Assembly: GCF_028826105.1 (NCBI RefSeq)
Contig: NZ_JAQGPL010000001.1
Location: forward strand, 5,172,501-5,236,500
DNA length: 64,000 nt
Direction: 5' to 3'
Source: Paenibacillus humicola
GTDB taxonomy: Bacteria > Bacillota > Bacilli > Paenibacillales > Paenibacillaceae
Below the pieces are notes generated by a model. It was given only the letters and a program-made list of their open reading frames with translations. It searched no databases and had not been told where the DNA came from. Positions within the stretch are counted from its first letter, which is position 1, and each line of letters begins with the position of its first letter. Positions 44,499-54,497 of the stretch are shown here, one piece after another. The translations under genes and the position numbers were made by a program.

Positions 44499-45125
44499 AT
44501 GTCACAAACCATCATTCCCCGAGCCGCCGTGCAGGGCACGGCAACGGGCGTTCTCTTCATGGCGTTTTTCGGCACGTTGTGGGCGGGAATCGGAGTCGGC
44601 GGGCTGGAGGGCTGGGGATTCGCTTGGCTGCTCACGCTATCTCTGCTGATCGGGGTTGCGCTGCTGCTAGCCGGATTGTTGCTGATCCGGGCCGCCCGCG
44701 GGCTGTCGAACGAAATGACGGAGGAGGACGCCCGAAGGGAGCGGACTTGGAGGTTATTCGGCATCATATTCGGTCTCGAAGGCGTATTCATCGGCGCAGC
44801 AGGTGCAATTTGCAACGCTGCAAATCGCTTTGATCTGTTTTTCTCCGTGATGGCGATCATTGTCGGCGCGCATTTCTTTCCGCTGGCGTATCTGTTCCGT
44901 GTCAAGGTCCACTATATCGCCGGCACGCTCCTGTGTCTCCTCGCCGTCGTCGGCCTGCTTCTCGTTCCGTACGACACGGTTCTCGGCCAGCATCAGATCG
45001 AAATGCGATCGGTCGTCGTCGGCTTCGGCTCAGCCATCATCCTGTGGGGAACGGGAGCGTCGGTTTGGATGATCGGCCGCCGGCTGCTGGACAAGGCGCG
45101 AAACGGCTCCGGAGCCGGTCTTTAA
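44499..45125 (+). CDS. multi-pass membrane protein, unknown (DUF7010-like)
   Basis: Start at ATG 44499 (MSQTIIPRAAVQG) after AAAGGGAGG; 208 residues. Six hydrophobic segments: about 14-32, 38-60, 88-106, 112-128, 134-152 and 170-188, with a charged cytoplasmic loop NEMTEEDARRERTW between the second and third. The layout resembles DUF7010-type membrane proteins (from memory). No transport or catalytic motif. It is a lone plus-strand gene between minus-strand operons. Function unknown. Confidence 0.75.
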   Translation: MSQTIIPRAAVQGTATGVLFMAFFGTLWAGIGVGGLEGWGFAWLLTLSLLIGVALLLAGLLLIRAARGLSNEMTEEDARRERTWRLFGIIFGLEGVFIGAAGAICNAANRFDLFFSVMAIIVGAHFFPLAYLFRVKVHYIAGTLLCLLAVVGLLLVPYDTVLGQHQIEMRSVVVGFGSAIILWGTGASVWMIGRRLLDKARNGSGAGL

Positions 45126-45257
45126 CGAGAGGTCCCCGGTTCAACAAACGCGCGCCCCGGCCCGGAACACTCAGATCGCCAGAGCCCTGTCCTCGGGTCG
45201 CGATCGGATCGCCATCGCCGGCTGCAATGCCCCCTCGCAAAAACGGTAATACGCAGC

Positions 45258-45288
45258 AAAGCGGGGCCGCCTCCAAGGACAGCCCCGC
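45258..45288 (-). terminator. probable terminator of third ABC operon
   Basis: GCGGGGC pairs with GCCCCGC across 14 bases; on the minus strand TTTGCTG follows. It lies 150 bp past the binding-protein stop codon, beyond the AGCTTTG repeats. Confidence 0.6.
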
Positions 45289-45300
45289 TTCCGGATATCA

Positions 45301-45420
45301 TTTTGTTTTACGAGCTTTGCTTTGCCTTACGAGCTTTGGTTTTGTTTAGCTTTGGCCTGACAAGCTTTGCATGATAATCTTTGCTTTACAGGATTTGCTT
45401 TGCGGGTCAAGCTTTTCCGG
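45301..45420. repeat. degenerate AGCTTTG-type repeats
   Basis: ACGAGCTTTG occurs twice (near 45310 and 45330), followed by TTAGCTTTGG, ACAAGCTTTGC, ATCTTTGCTTT, ATTTGCTTTG and, at the end, CGAGCCTTGC. On the minus strand this is a CAAAGCTCGTAA series downstream of the binding-protein gene. Confidence 0.6.
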
Positions 45421-45438
45421 GTTCTCTACAGTTTTGTC

Positions 45439-47172
45439 TTACGAGCCTTGCTTACGCTGCGCGAACACCTTCTGCGTCTGCTCCGCCTGCCATTTGACGA
45501 GATCGTCGTAGCCGAGACCTTTCGCTTTCGAAATCATTTCGTCTTTCAGCTGGTTGAACTCGCTATCGTTTTTCGCGAAAACCATTTTCCAGGAGTACTG
45601 CTTGATGACCGTGGCCACCTGGTTCAGCTTCTGGTTCAGCGTCTGATCCATCACCGCCGCCGGCTCGGGAAGCGCCTTGTTGATCGCAAGCTGGTTGTTT
45701 TTCTGCAGCAGCTCGTGCGGCGTCAGTGCGCCTGTCGTTTCGCGCCACGATTTGTCGACCGGGTTCGGGTTATCCTTCAGGACCGACGACCAGCTGTTCC
45801 AGTCATACGGCTCGCCCGTGTTCGGGTTGATATTGCTGATTTTGAGCGTCGTGTTGTTGATCTGGTTCGTGCCGTCCTTGTACTGGCCGCCGCCCCATTG
45901 ATCGGGCACCTGCGTCGTACCGTCCCGGAGCGCCTTCTTGCCGAAATCGGTCAGCACGGCCTTGCCGTCCTTCATCTCCCACGTCAGCCCTTCCGGCCCG
46001 TTCGTCATCGTCATGACGCCTTCGGGCGTATACAGCCAGTCGATCAGCTGCATCAGCTTCTCCGGATGCTTCGCCTTCGAGCCGATCGACCAGATGCGGT
46101 TGCCGCCGTACGGGTTCTGCCCGTAGGAATAAATGCGCTGCTGGTCGAAGCCGACCATTTCGAAGCCTTTGCCCTGATCGGTATGGTTCGGCGTGTTGTA
46201 CGCGCTGTCCAGCCACGGGAACCAGGAGAACAGCACCTGGCCGTCGCGGTATTTGTTGCTGACGTCGTCAAATTTCTGCGTCAGGGAGTCCGGATCGACG
46301 AGCCCCATCTGGTTCGCGTCGTAATACAGCTTCAGCGTCCGCAAATAAAAGCCGTCCGCGTCCAGCAGCCCCTGGTATTTATCCTGGTCGGCCGAGACGA
46401 GCAGCATGTTGCTCTCATCGTAGCCGTACATGCAGGCGAACTGCTTCGCCAGCGTCATCATGTTGCCGTCCCAATCGGACCAGAGCGAGAATCCGTACGT
46501 CGGCCGGCCGCTGTCGCTTTTCGGCTCGAGCTCCTGCATTTTTTTCAGGACCGGCAAAATATCCTCCATCGTCTTGATTTTCGGGCTGCCCATCTTCTGG
46601 TACAGGTCCCAGCGCATGTCGAGCTGATAGGTCATCGTGTTGCCTTCCGACGGACCGGATGCGCCGTTCGCCGCCGCATCGAAGCCGATGCCGTAGACGG
46701 ATTTGCCGTCGCCGTAAAATTTCTTCTGCTTATCGATCGCTTGCGGCAGCGTCTTCACAATATCCTGCCCGTATTTATCCAGCAGTCCGTCCTTGGTCCA
46801 ATCCAGCAGCGCGCCGGCCTTGATCGCGTCGAGATAATCCTGGCCGTCCGTGCCGAATACGACGAGGTCGCCGAGGTTGCCGGACGCCATCTGCGTCGCG
46901 TACTTGTTCGCCCCGCCCTCCAGGTTTTGCGAAATAATGTTCATTTCGATCCCGAATTTGTCCTTGATGACCTTGGCGAACCAGCCGCCCTGCTTGCCGG
47001 AAAAATTCGCGAGCTGGGAATAGACGTCGATTTTGTAGACGTCCTTGGAATCGTCCTTTGCCCCAGAGCCCGTGCCGTCCGCCGTGCTGCCGCCGCCGGA
47101 GCAGGCCGCCAGTCCGGCCAGCAGGACCGACGACATTACGACCGCCGGCGCTTTTTTGAATATGCTTTTCAT
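45439..47172 (-). CDS. sugar ABC solute-binding lipoprotein (set 3)
   Basis: This encodes 577 residues. Lipobox LAAC with lipid on Cys24, then a Gly/Ser/Thr/Lys tether. The body (YKIDVYSQLANFSGKQGGWFAKVI, KYATQMASGNLGDLVVFGTDGQDYL) is of the large LplA-like class; the C-terminus ends LVKWQAEQTQKVFAQRKQGS. It is the last gene of set 3, after both permeases, as in set 1. ATG 47172 follows AAGGGAGGTCAAGGC. Its ligand differs from the other two sets, judging by overall dissimilarity (by eye). Confidence 0.88.
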   Translation of the reverse strand: MKSIFKKAPAVVMSSVLLAGLAACSGGGSTADGTGSGAKDDSKDVYKIDVYSQLANFSGKQGGWFAKVIKDKFGIEMNIISQNLEGGANKYATQMASGNLGDLVVFGTDGQDYLDAIKAGALLDWTKDGLLDKYGQDIVKTLPQAIDKQKKFYGDGKSVYGIGFDAAANGASGPSEGNTMTYQLDMRWDLYQKMGSPKIKTMEDILPVLKKMQELEPKSDSGRPTYGFSLWSDWDGNMMTLAKQFACMYGYDESNMLLVSADQDKYQGLLDADGFYLRTLKLYYDANQMGLVDPDSLTQKFDDVSNKYRDGQVLFSWFPWLDSAYNTPNHTDQGKGFEMVGFDQQRIYSYGQNPYGGNRIWSIGSKAKHPEKLMQLIDWLYTPEGVMTMTNGPEGLTWEMKDGKAVLTDFGKKALRDGTTQVPDQWGGGQYKDGTNQINNTTLKISNINPNTGEPYDWNSWSSVLKDNPNPVDKSWRETTGALTPHELLQKNNQLAINKALPEPAAVMDQTLNQKLNQVATVIKQYSWKMVFAKNDSEFNQLKDEMISKAKGLGYDDLVKWQAEQTQKVFAQRKQGS

Positions 47173-47316
47173 GCTTGCCTTGACCTCCCTTAAAAATGTG
47201 AAATGATTTCGTTGACGTTTACGTCATGCTATCGGTTGCCGCGGTTTTCGCATTAATCGCGCTGCCGTTGCCGCATCATCTCCTTTCAGTTGCGAACGGC
47301 CTCCGGCCGAATGCCG

Positions 47317-48219
47317 TTACCCTTTGACCGCCCCGATCATGATCCCCTTGACGAAGAAGCGCTGGAAATACGGGTACACGAGCAAAATCGGGAACACGAC
47401 GATCATCGTGACCGTCGTCCGGATCGAAGTCGGCGTCTGCACCTTGGACAGGTCGATCGCCTGCGTACCGCCCTGCGAGTTGCGAATGATCGCAGCCAGC
47501 GAGTTGGCCTCGTTCATGTATTTCCACAGCACAAACTGCAGGGTATAGAGATTCGGATTGGACATCAGAAACAGCGTATCCGTAAAGGTGTTCCACTGGC
47601 CGACTGCCGAAAAAATCGCGATCGTCGCGAGAATCGGCGTAATAAGCGGCAGGACGATGCGGGTGAAAATGATCCAGTAGCCCGCGCCGTCGATCTGTGC
47701 CGATTCCTGCAGCACGCCCGGAAGCGATTCGACAAACGTCTTGACCAGGATGACGAAAAACGGCGAAACGATCGCCGGCAGGACGTATGCGGCGAAATTG
47801 TTCGTCAGGTGCAGGTTCATCATCGTGATATACCACGGAATGATGCCGGCGTTGAAATACATCGTGATAACGACGAACCGGTACCAGAACCTGCGTCCCC
47901 ACATCTCCTGCTTCGTAAACAGGAAGCCGAGCAGAGCGGAGCCGGCGACTGTCAGGGCGGTGCCGAGCACGGTGCGCAGGACCGAAATTAACGCCGCTTG
48001 CGCCAGCCCCGGAAGGGTCAGCACCTTCACGTAGTTGTCGAAATGAATCCCTCTCGGCAAAAACGTGATCATTCCCCGGCTGCTGAGGTCGTTGTTGCTG
48101 ATCGTGTTGATCAGCAGATAATAGAACGGAAACAGGCAAATCAGCGTGAACAGGGCGAATACGACATAATTGACCGTGTGAAACGCGATGTCGCCCGAAC
48201 GCATTTTTTTAAGTGGCAT
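47317..48219 (-). CDS. sugar ABC permease, LplC/YtcP type (set 3)
   Basis: This encodes 300 residues with six membrane segments (first: VNYVVFALFTLICLFPFYYLL). EAA loop: ESAQIDGAGYWIIFTRIVLPLITP. End: YFQRFFVKGIMIGAVKG. ATG 48219 follows AAGGAGGAG; 36 bp separate it from the LplB-type gene. The downstream gap to the binding-protein gene is 144 bp. Confidence 0.9.
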   Translation of the reverse strand: MPLKKMRSGDIAFHTVNYVVFALFTLICLFPFYYLLINTISNNDLSSRGMITFLPRGIHFDNYVKVLTLPGLAQAALISVLRTVLGTALTVAGSALLGFLFTKQEMWGRRFWYRFVVITMYFNAGIIPWYITMMNLHLTNNFAAYVLPAIVSPFFVILVKTFVESLPGVLQESAQIDGAGYWIIFTRIVLPLITPILATIAIFSAVGQWNTFTDTLFLMSNPNLYTLQFVLWKYMNEANSLAAIIRNSQGGTQAIDLSKVQTPTSIRTTVTMIVVFPILLVYPYFQRFFVKGIMIGAVKG

Positions 48220-48255
48220 GAAGGTGCTCCTCCTTGATTTTGACGTGCTTGCGAA

Positions 48256-49233
48256 TTAAACGATACTTTCGCCGCGGATCGTTTTGGACAGGCCGTTCGC
48301 GACGAACAGCAGGAACACGCTGACGACCGATTTGAGCATGCTGATCGCCGTGGCGAAGGAGAAGTTGGAACCCAGCAGTCCGATGTTGTATACATACAGG
48401 TCCAGCACCTCAATATGGTCCTTGTTGATTGCGTTCTGGAAAACGAAATACTGGTCCAGCCCGTTGTTGATGAAGTTTGCGATCGTCAGCAGCAGCAGGA
48501 CGAAGTAAGTCGGCATGATGCCCGGCACCGTTATGCTCCACATCGTGCGGAACCGTCCCGCCCCGTCGACCCGGGCCGCCTCGTACAGCTCCTGGTCGAT
48601 GCCGGTGATCGCCGCGATGTACATGATCGCTCCCCAGCCGAGTCCTTTCCAGACGCCCCAAACTGTCATCGTCAGCCACGTATGATCGTCCGACGCGAGA
48701 AAGTTGACCCCCCGGTCGATCAGCCCGAGATTCATCAGCAGGTGATTGATAAGCCCGTTATCGACGGAGAACAACATGAACGCAAACGAATATACGAGCA
48801 CCCAGCTGATGAAGTTCGGCAGCGTCGTCAGTACCTGGACGATCCGCTTGAACCGGTCCGAACGCATCTCGGACAGAAACACCGCGAAAATGACCGGCAG
48901 CACCGAGGTGACGATGCCGAGCGAGCTCATCGCGATCGTATTGCGCATAACCCGGATGACCTCCGCCGTCTGCGTCGGGTTGCTGAAGATCGATTTGAAC
49001 CACTGCAGCCCGACGAACTCGGTTTCGGACAGCGGAATGCCCGGCCGGAAATTGTAGAACGAGTAAATCCAGCCGTACAGCGGGATATAGGAAAACAGGA
49101 ACACCAGAATCAAAAAAGGAAGCGCCATCAGAAAAAGCTTGTATTTGCCCGGTAAACCGGCTTTTTTCTTCTCCTGCGCCTGCAGAATCGAAATCGTTTT
49201 CGAACTATCGTTTACTTGAACGGAATCCGCCAT
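48256..49233 (-). CDS. sugar ABC permease, LplB type (set 3)
   Basis: Start at ATG 49233 (MADSVQVNDSSK), ten bases after AGGTGAG; a GTG five codons upstream is less likely. 325 residues. First membrane segment LFLMALPFLILVFLFSYIPLYGW; EAA loop EAARVDGAGRFRTMWSITVPGI; end NGLSKTIRGESIV. It is the first gene of set 3. The upstream gap of 880 bp must contain the promoter. Confidence 0.9.
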   Translation of the reverse strand: MADSVQVNDSSKTISILQAQEKKKAGLPGKYKLFLMALPFLILVFLFSYIPLYGWIYSFYNFRPGIPLSETEFVGLQWFKSIFSNPTQTAEVIRVMRNTIAMSSLGIVTSVLPVIFAVFLSEMRSDRFKRIVQVLTTLPNFISWVLVYSFAFMLFSVDNGLINHLLMNLGLIDRGVNFLASDDHTWLTMTVWGVWKGLGWGAIMYIAAITGIDQELYEAARVDGAGRFRTMWSITVPGIMPTYFVLLLLTIANFINNGLDQYFVFQNAINKDHIEVLDLYVYNIGLLGSNFSFATAISMLKSVVSVFLLFVANGLSKTIRGESIV

Positions 49234-50112
49234 AGCTTTTGATCTCACCTATCCTCGCATTTGACATAATCTCGCCTCGTTCGCGCTCGCCGACGCATTT
49301 TTTTGACAAAATGCGCACGGAATTCGCAGCCGGAAGCAGCGCCGGCCCTGAACGGCCGGCTTTCGTCTTCTTCTATTAAGCTGTTTTTCCGAAATCGGTT
49401 TCGAAAATGATTTCAAGAGCTGTTTTCGAAGGGAAAAGCGTTCGTTTGCCCGATTCCAACCGATTTTCGCTTGCCCCTCCCCCTTTGGCCCGTTCTAGTC
49501 GTCCCCGAATCGGCCGGCTGTCTTCCTTGCACACCCGCGCGGCAGGCGGTAAGCGTATTCAACAGCGCCTTCTAACGATCCGTTTTTCGGCAATGAAGTC
49601 GTCGCCTCTCAGCTGTATACGATGTCAAAATTATGATACCGAATATCAAAAAAATTATACGATCCGGAAAGGCTGCGGATAACTCTAAAATAACAAGGCA
49701 GCCGCTTGATGTCAATACTTATCCGGTTAGTTGCTTACCTTTACGAAGAACTGCAGACGGTCTCAAACGAGTAAAGATTCTTTTCCCGAAAGCATGATAA
49801 GGGCAAAATAACAACATTTTTAACTGTTCAGTCATCAGGCAAAATAGACCGGAAAGGTGCGCTCCGGCCCGCTTCCGGCAAACCTGCTCGAAGCAGTCCC
49901 TCGGCTTCAGCGTCTTCCGGGTCCAAAGGTTCATTCTGCATCCTTTGCCTTCGACAACCGGACCACGCGAAAGGAAGGCGAAGCATAGGCTCGAATTTTG
50001 TCCTCCTATACGGAAACGCAGCCGGATTTCCATGTTGACGAAAACGCTTCCATATGGGAAAATCTCTCATAATAAGTTGAAGGATTTGTCGAAAGGAGCG
50101 ATCCAGCCCGTC
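49234..50112. other. 879-bp gene-free region between divergent operons
   Basis: This is the largest gene-free stretch in the core. The left part is GC-rich; from about 49370 it contains repeated TTTTCGAA / TTTCGAAAATGATTTC elements, and near 49620-49690 an AT-rich block with GATA-CCGAA-TATC (49635-49647). Open frames on both strands (49407-49682, 49719-50033, 49828-50373) lack ribosome sites and protein-like composition. It must carry promoters for set 3 (-) and the DUF3311/symporter pair (+). A regulatory RNA is possible but nothing specific is supported. Confidence 0.5.
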
Positions 50113-50322
50113 ATGACCGGTGAGCAAAAAAGCAAAAAAGCAAGCAGCTGGTGGTACATTCTTCTGCTTGCGCCGTTCGTTGGGACGCTGTGGCCGGCTT
50201 TCTATTCGTACGACGAACCGAGATTGGCCGGCATCCCTTTTTTTTACTGGTATCAGTTTCTGTGGGTCATTATCAGCGCCGTGCTGACCGCCGTCGTGTA
50301 TGTCGCGACCAAGCGCAAGTGA
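50113..50322 (+). CDS. DUF3311 small membrane protein, symporter partner
   Basis: This encodes 69 residues (MTGEQKSKKASSWWYILLLAPF). Two membrane segments (about 13-31 and 42-62) with the DUF3311 pattern WYILLLAPFVGTLWPAFYS and FFYWYQFLWVI. The ribosome site AAAGGAG is 14 bases upstream, which is long. DUF3311 proteins are regularly encoded just before MctP/YhjB-type symporters and are thought to be accessory subunits; here the symporter follows after 111 bp. Confidence 0.8.
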   Translation: MTGEQKSKKASSWWYILLLAPFVGTLWPAFYSYDEPRLAGIPFFYWYQFLWVIISAVLTAVVYVATKRK

Positions 50323-50433
50323 AGCCGCCGTCCGGGCGGCCGTACCTGACCGGTGCATCGGAAAGGAGGACATTAGAGCCGAGTTTGCGCCTTACGCTTA
50401 CGATCTCATCCCATTGACCAAAAGGAGTACATT

Positions 50434-51948
50434 ATGAATGTAAATTGGTCCGCTTTTGCCGTGTTTCTGTTCTTTTTCCTGCTCGTTACGGTTATCGGCT
50501 TCTATTCGGCGCGCTGGCGCAGGGGCAATCTGGAGCTGCTGGACGAGTGGGGGCTCGGCGGGCGCCGCTTCGGGACGCTGATTACGTGGTTCCTTCTGGG
50601 CGGCGACCTGTATACGGCCTATACGTTTATCGCCGTGCCGGCGTCCATGTACGGAAAAGGCGCGCTCGGCTTCTTCGCGGTGCCGTATACGATCATTATT
50701 TATCCGTTCGTCTTCGTCGTCATGCCCCGCCTGTGGTCGGTCGCCAAAAAGCACGGCTACATCACCGCATCGGATTTCGTGCGCGGCCGTTTCGGCAGCG
50801 GAACGCTTGCCTTGGCCATTGCCGTGACCGGCATTCTGGCCACGATGCCCTACATTGCGCTCCAGCTGGTCGGCATGCAGGCGGTTCTTGACTCGATGGG
50901 CTTCACGGGTACGGGCTTTATGCACGACGTACCGCTCATCATCGCCTTTCTGGTGCTTGCGCTTTACACCTACAACAGCGGCCTGCGCGCACCGGCGGCC
51001 ATCGCGATCGTCAAGGATTTGATGATCTACATAACCGTCATCGCCGCCGTGTTCTATATCCCGTATAAACTCGGCGGCTTCGGCCCGATTTTCGACGCCG
51101 CGGCGAAGAAAACGACCATCGTGCCCGGCCCGAACGGCTATGCTCCGTATGCAACGCTGGCGCTGGGCTCCGCGCTCGCCTTGTTCCTGTATCCGCATTC
51201 GCTGATCGGGATATTCAGCTCCAGCAGCCGGGCGGTTATCCGGCGAAATTCCGCGCTGCTGCCGGCTTACTCGTTCGTGCTCGGCATTATCGCCCTGCTC
51301 GGCTTCATGGCGATCGCAGCCGGCATTACGACCAAGGACGGCAACGCCGCGATACCGGAGCTGTTCCTGCGGATGTTCCCGGACTGGTTTGCGGGCTTCG
51401 CCTTCGCCGCCATCGGCGTCGGCGCGCTCGTACCGGCCGCGATCATGTCGATTGCCGCCGCCAACCTGTTTTCGCGCAATATTTATAAGGAATATATCAA
51501 CCGGAATGCGACCGATGCCCAGCAGTCCAAGGTCGCCAAGTGGATTTCCCTGATCGTCAAGGTCGGCGCGCTGCTGTTCGTGTTTCTGATGAACAAACAG
51601 GATGCGATCAATTTGCAGCTGCTCGGCGGGATCTGGATTTTGCAGACGCTGCCGGCGGTCATCGTCGGTCTGTATACGACCTGGCTGAACCGCTGGGCGC
51701 TGTTCGTCGGATGGCTGGTCGGCATGGTATACGGCACCTATATGGCCGCCTCCACCGGGTACGGCAACCAGTATCCGCTGCCTTTCGGGCTCTCGGGCGG
51801 TTCGACGGTTTATTCCGCCTTATATGCGCTCGCGCTCAACTTCCTGGTTGCCATCGTGCTGACCCTGATTTTTCGCGCGGCGGGGATCAAGAACGGCAGG
51901 GACGAAACGTCGCCGGACGATTATCATTTTGAAGGAGCAAACGAATAG
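50434..51948 (+). CDS. sodium:solute symporter, MctP-like
   Basis: This encodes 504 residues with 12-13 membrane segments. ATG 50434 follows AAAAGGAG. The SSF pattern is clear: LDEWGLGGRRFGTLITWFLLGGDLYTAYTF, SDFVRGRFGSGTLA, GIFSSSSRAVIRRNSALLPAYS and ALVPAAIMSIAAANLFSRNIYKEY (each shortened where needed). With the DUF3311 gene in front it resembles monocarboxylate/amino-acid uptake permeases (MctP). The actual solute is uncertain; short organic acids are likely. A bidirectional terminator follows. Confidence 0.85.
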   Translation: MNVNWSAFAVFLFFFLLVTVIGFYSARWRRGNLELLDEWGLGGRRFGTLITWFLLGGDLYTAYTFIAVPASMYGKGALGFFAVPYTIIIYPFVFVVMPRLWSVAKKHGYITASDFVRGRFGSGTLALAIAVTGILATMPYIALQLVGMQAVLDSMGFTGTGFMHDVPLIIAFLVLALYTYNSGLRAPAAIAIVKDLMIYITVIAAVFYIPYKLGGFGPIFDAAAKKTTIVPGPNGYAPYATLALGSALALFLYPHSLIGIFSSSSRAVIRRNSALLPAYSFVLGIIALLGFMAIAAGITTKDGNAAIPELFLRMFPDWFAGFAFAAIGVGALVPAAIMSIAAANLFSRNIYKEYINRNATDAQQSKVAKWISLIVKVGALLFVFLMNKQDAINLQLLGGIWILQTLPAVIVGLYTTWLNRWALFVGWLVGMVYGTYMAASTGYGNQYPLPFGLSGGSTVYSALYALALNFLVAIVLTLIFRAAGIKNGRDETSPDDYHFEGANE

Positions 51949-51971
51949 CAGGCCCCTCTTACATCGAAAAA

Positions 51972-52003
51972 AAATCCCCGATGCGGATAGGCATCGGGGA
52001 TTT
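51972..52003. terminator. bidirectional terminator
   Basis: AAATCCCCGATGC-GGATAG-GCATCGGGGATTT. A-run upstream and TTTCGCTTTT downstream serve the symporter gene (+) and the converging gene at 52009-52353 (-). Confidence 0.9.
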
Positions 52004-52008
52004 CGCTT

Positions 52009-52353
52009 TTAACTGCTTAAATGAAATTCAAATCGGCCGCTGACCCGCTGTTCCAGCAGGCGTCTCGCTTTACTGATGTCGTCCTGATGAATTTCGATGA
52101 TAATCCTGACGTCGACGGGTTCGGCGATAGCCGTATTCGCAATGCCGGAGTTCGCGCCCGAATGCATCGGCTTATTGCGCACGCGGCAGCGGATTCCGTT
52201 ATCCTGCAAAATGGCGAGCTGGTCGGATGCCTTCTCCGTCAGCTCCGGGCCTTCGTACACGACTGACCAGGCCTGCTGTTTGCGTCTCCAGAGCAAGAAG
52301 CCCACCAGCAGCACAACGACGACACCGATGACAATGATCGGAAAACCATTCAT
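52009..52353 (-). CDS. small membrane-anchored protein, DUF2007-like
   Basis: Start at ATG 52353 (MNGFPIIVIGVVV), nine bases after AAAGGAG; 114 residues. One N-terminal membrane segment (about 5-24), then a soluble domain of about 85 residues: VVYEGPELTEKASDQLAILQDNGIRCRV ... VRIIIEIHQDDISKARRLLEQ. The alpha/beta pattern resembles DUF2007-type signal-transducing domains (by eye). It is a single-gene unit sharing a terminator with the symporter. Function unknown. Confidence 0.72.
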   Translation of the reverse strand: MNGFPIIVIGVVVVLLVGFLLWRRKQQAWSVVYEGPELTEKASDQLAILQDNGIRCRVRNKPMHSGANSGIANTAIAEPVDVRIIIEIHQDDISKARRLLEQRVSGRFEFHLSS

Positions 52354-52731
52354 GAAGCAACACTCCTTTACAGAATTTGCTTTTCGTTTGGATTTTCTGA
52401 TCCTACTATGGCGCATGAATTGGCAGATCGAATTGTTCCGTATGACAGGCGCTTGCGACCACGGGGCGCCCGTTAATCCTATTTAACACCAGGCGAAGCC
52501 GGATGAAACACTTTAAGCGGAATTTCTCCGCTTTGTGCCGCTCCAGCGTACGGTATAACGGGCACTGCCTGCGGTATGCGGACCCGTTTTTTCTTCGTTT
52601 GCCCCGCAGATAGCCGGAGGATCTCCATAAATAATCGTCCTATACGCCCGCCGGACCGGCGCGGTACAGGACGATGATGAAGCGGCTGCTTCTCGGATGA
52701 ACGGGCACATGCTGTCTCTCTCGTCTCTTGG
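52354..52731. other. 378-bp gap before trxA end
   Basis: It contains the promoter region of the small membrane protein gene and a long hairpin (52633-52677). A minus-strand frame at 52479-52829 overlaps trxA and is not protein-like. Confidence 0.5.
52633..52677 (-). terminator. long hairpin, possible trx operon terminator
   Basis: ATCGTCCT pairs with AGGACGAT, with inner TAC/GTA and GCCGG/CCGGC pairs. On the minus strand TATTTATGG follows, a weak T-tract. It lies 55 bp past trxA. Confidence 0.5.
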
Positions 52732-53058
52732 TTACGCTTCGGCCCGGCTGTCGATCCACGCTTTAAGCTCGGCTTTCGAACGGAAGCCGACCGTTTTATC
52801 GACAGCGGCGCCGTCCCGGAATAAGACAAGCGTCGGAATGCTCATGATGCCGAGCTGCTCGGCCGTTTGCGGATTATCGTCGACATTGACCTTTGCCACC
52901 CGATACCGGCTCTCCGACTCGGCTTCAAGCTCATCCAGGATCGGGGCGAGCGCTTTACAAGGACCGCACCAAGGCGCCCAAAAGTCGACCAGCACGGTTC
53001 CTTCCTGTCCTTTTACCGAAGTCCCGAACGTTTGATCCGTCACGTGTGTAATCGCCAT
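52732..53058 (-). CDS. trxA: thioredoxin
   Basis: Start at ATG 53058 (MAITHVTDQTF), eight bases after GGAGGAA; the TTG two codons upstream is too close to that site. 108 residues, normal for thioredoxin. FWAPWCGPCKALAP with active-site Cys31 and Cys34, and the cis-Pro loop MSIPTLVLFRDG. It reduces protein disulfides in the cytoplasm using TrxB. It is the last gene of the trxB - CPDC thioredoxin - trxA unit, 40 bp after the preceding gene. Confidence 0.95.
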   Translation of the reverse strand: MAITHVTDQTFGTSVKGQEGTVLVDFWAPWCGPCKALAPILDELEAESESRYRVAKVNVDDNPQTAEQLGIMSIPTLVLFRDGAAVDKTVGFRSKAELKAWIDSRAEA

Positions 53059-53098
53059 ATTCAATTCCTCCTCTTATATTTCGCTGCAGCCGGCAGCT

Positions 53099-53416
53099 TT
53101 ATTCAACCGAGTCGAGATACTCGCGCACCTGTGCGGGCGTCTTCGCAAACCGGCTGTGCAAATGCCCGAGCTTGACGCCGTTCTTGTAAACCAAGAGACT
53201 CGGTATTCCGCGAACCTCGTTCGCTTCCGCAATATCGGGAAGCTGCTCCACATCGAGGGCATAAAATTGTTTATCCGGGTTCTCGTCGATGACGGGCCCG
53301 ATAAACCGGTCCAAGTTTTTGCAGTCGGGACACCACGTGGCGTCAAATTTGATGACCGTGTACTGGTCCCGGTTAATCAGCTCTTGAAATTGAGTTTCCT
53401 GTAGAATGCGTTCCAT
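53099..53416 (-). CDS. thioredoxin-like protein with CPDC active site
   Basis: Start at ATG 53416 (MERILQETQF), preceded by AGAAGGAGC; 105 residues. The active site is WCPDCKNLD (Cys29, Cys32) instead of WCGPC, and the cis-Pro loop is RGIPSLLVYKNG. YtpP-type proteins of Bacillus have this form. The change from GP to PD should alter redox potential and may favour disulfide, bacillithiol or persulfide substrates (inference). It lies 54 bp downstream of trxB and 40 bp upstream of trxA. Confidence 0.85.
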   Translation of the reverse strand: MERILQETQFQELINRDQYTVIKFDATWCPDCKNLDRFIGPVIDENPDKQFYALDVEQLPDIAEANEVRGIPSLLVYKNGVKLGHLHSRFAKTPAQVREYLDSVE

Positions 53417-53470
53417 GCGAAATCCGCTCCTTCTCATTTATGTGAATTTAAAACGTTCTGCCATGTAGTT

Positions 53471-54415
<945 letters not shown>

Positions 54416-54447
54416 GTTAAACATCTCCTTAAATATTGATTAAAATA

Positions 54448-54467
54448 AAATTGTTCACAATCAATTT
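54448..54467. promoter_or_regulatory. OhrR-like operator before trxB
   Basis: AAATTG-TTCACAAT-CAATTT is a 20-bp palindrome with an inner ATTG-TTCA-CAAT. The 12-bp core TTGTTCACAATC recurs exactly in front of ohrR at 54983-54994. OhrR sites in Bacillus have the same AATTGT/ACAATT look. Confidence 0.6.
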
Positions 54468-54497
54468 GCCGAAAAAAATTTGCTCTGCAAGCCTCTC

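Larger units (their letters stand above)
45126..45438. other. 313-bp gap with terminator and AGCTTTG repeats
   Basis: It contains the terminator of the third ABC operon (45258-45288). From 45301 to about 45420 there is a degenerate repeat of (TT)ACGAGCTTTG / AGCTTTG / CTTTGC elements spaced 15-25 bp. No coding sequence. Confidence 0.6.

Noticed and set aside
49828..50373. Minus-strand frame of 181 codons in the large gap
   Set aside because: Antisense to the DUF3311 gene; no start signal; composition unlike protein.
52479..52829. Minus-strand frame overlapping the end of trxA
   Set aside because: Basic low-complexity translation and overlap with trxA; trxA is certain.
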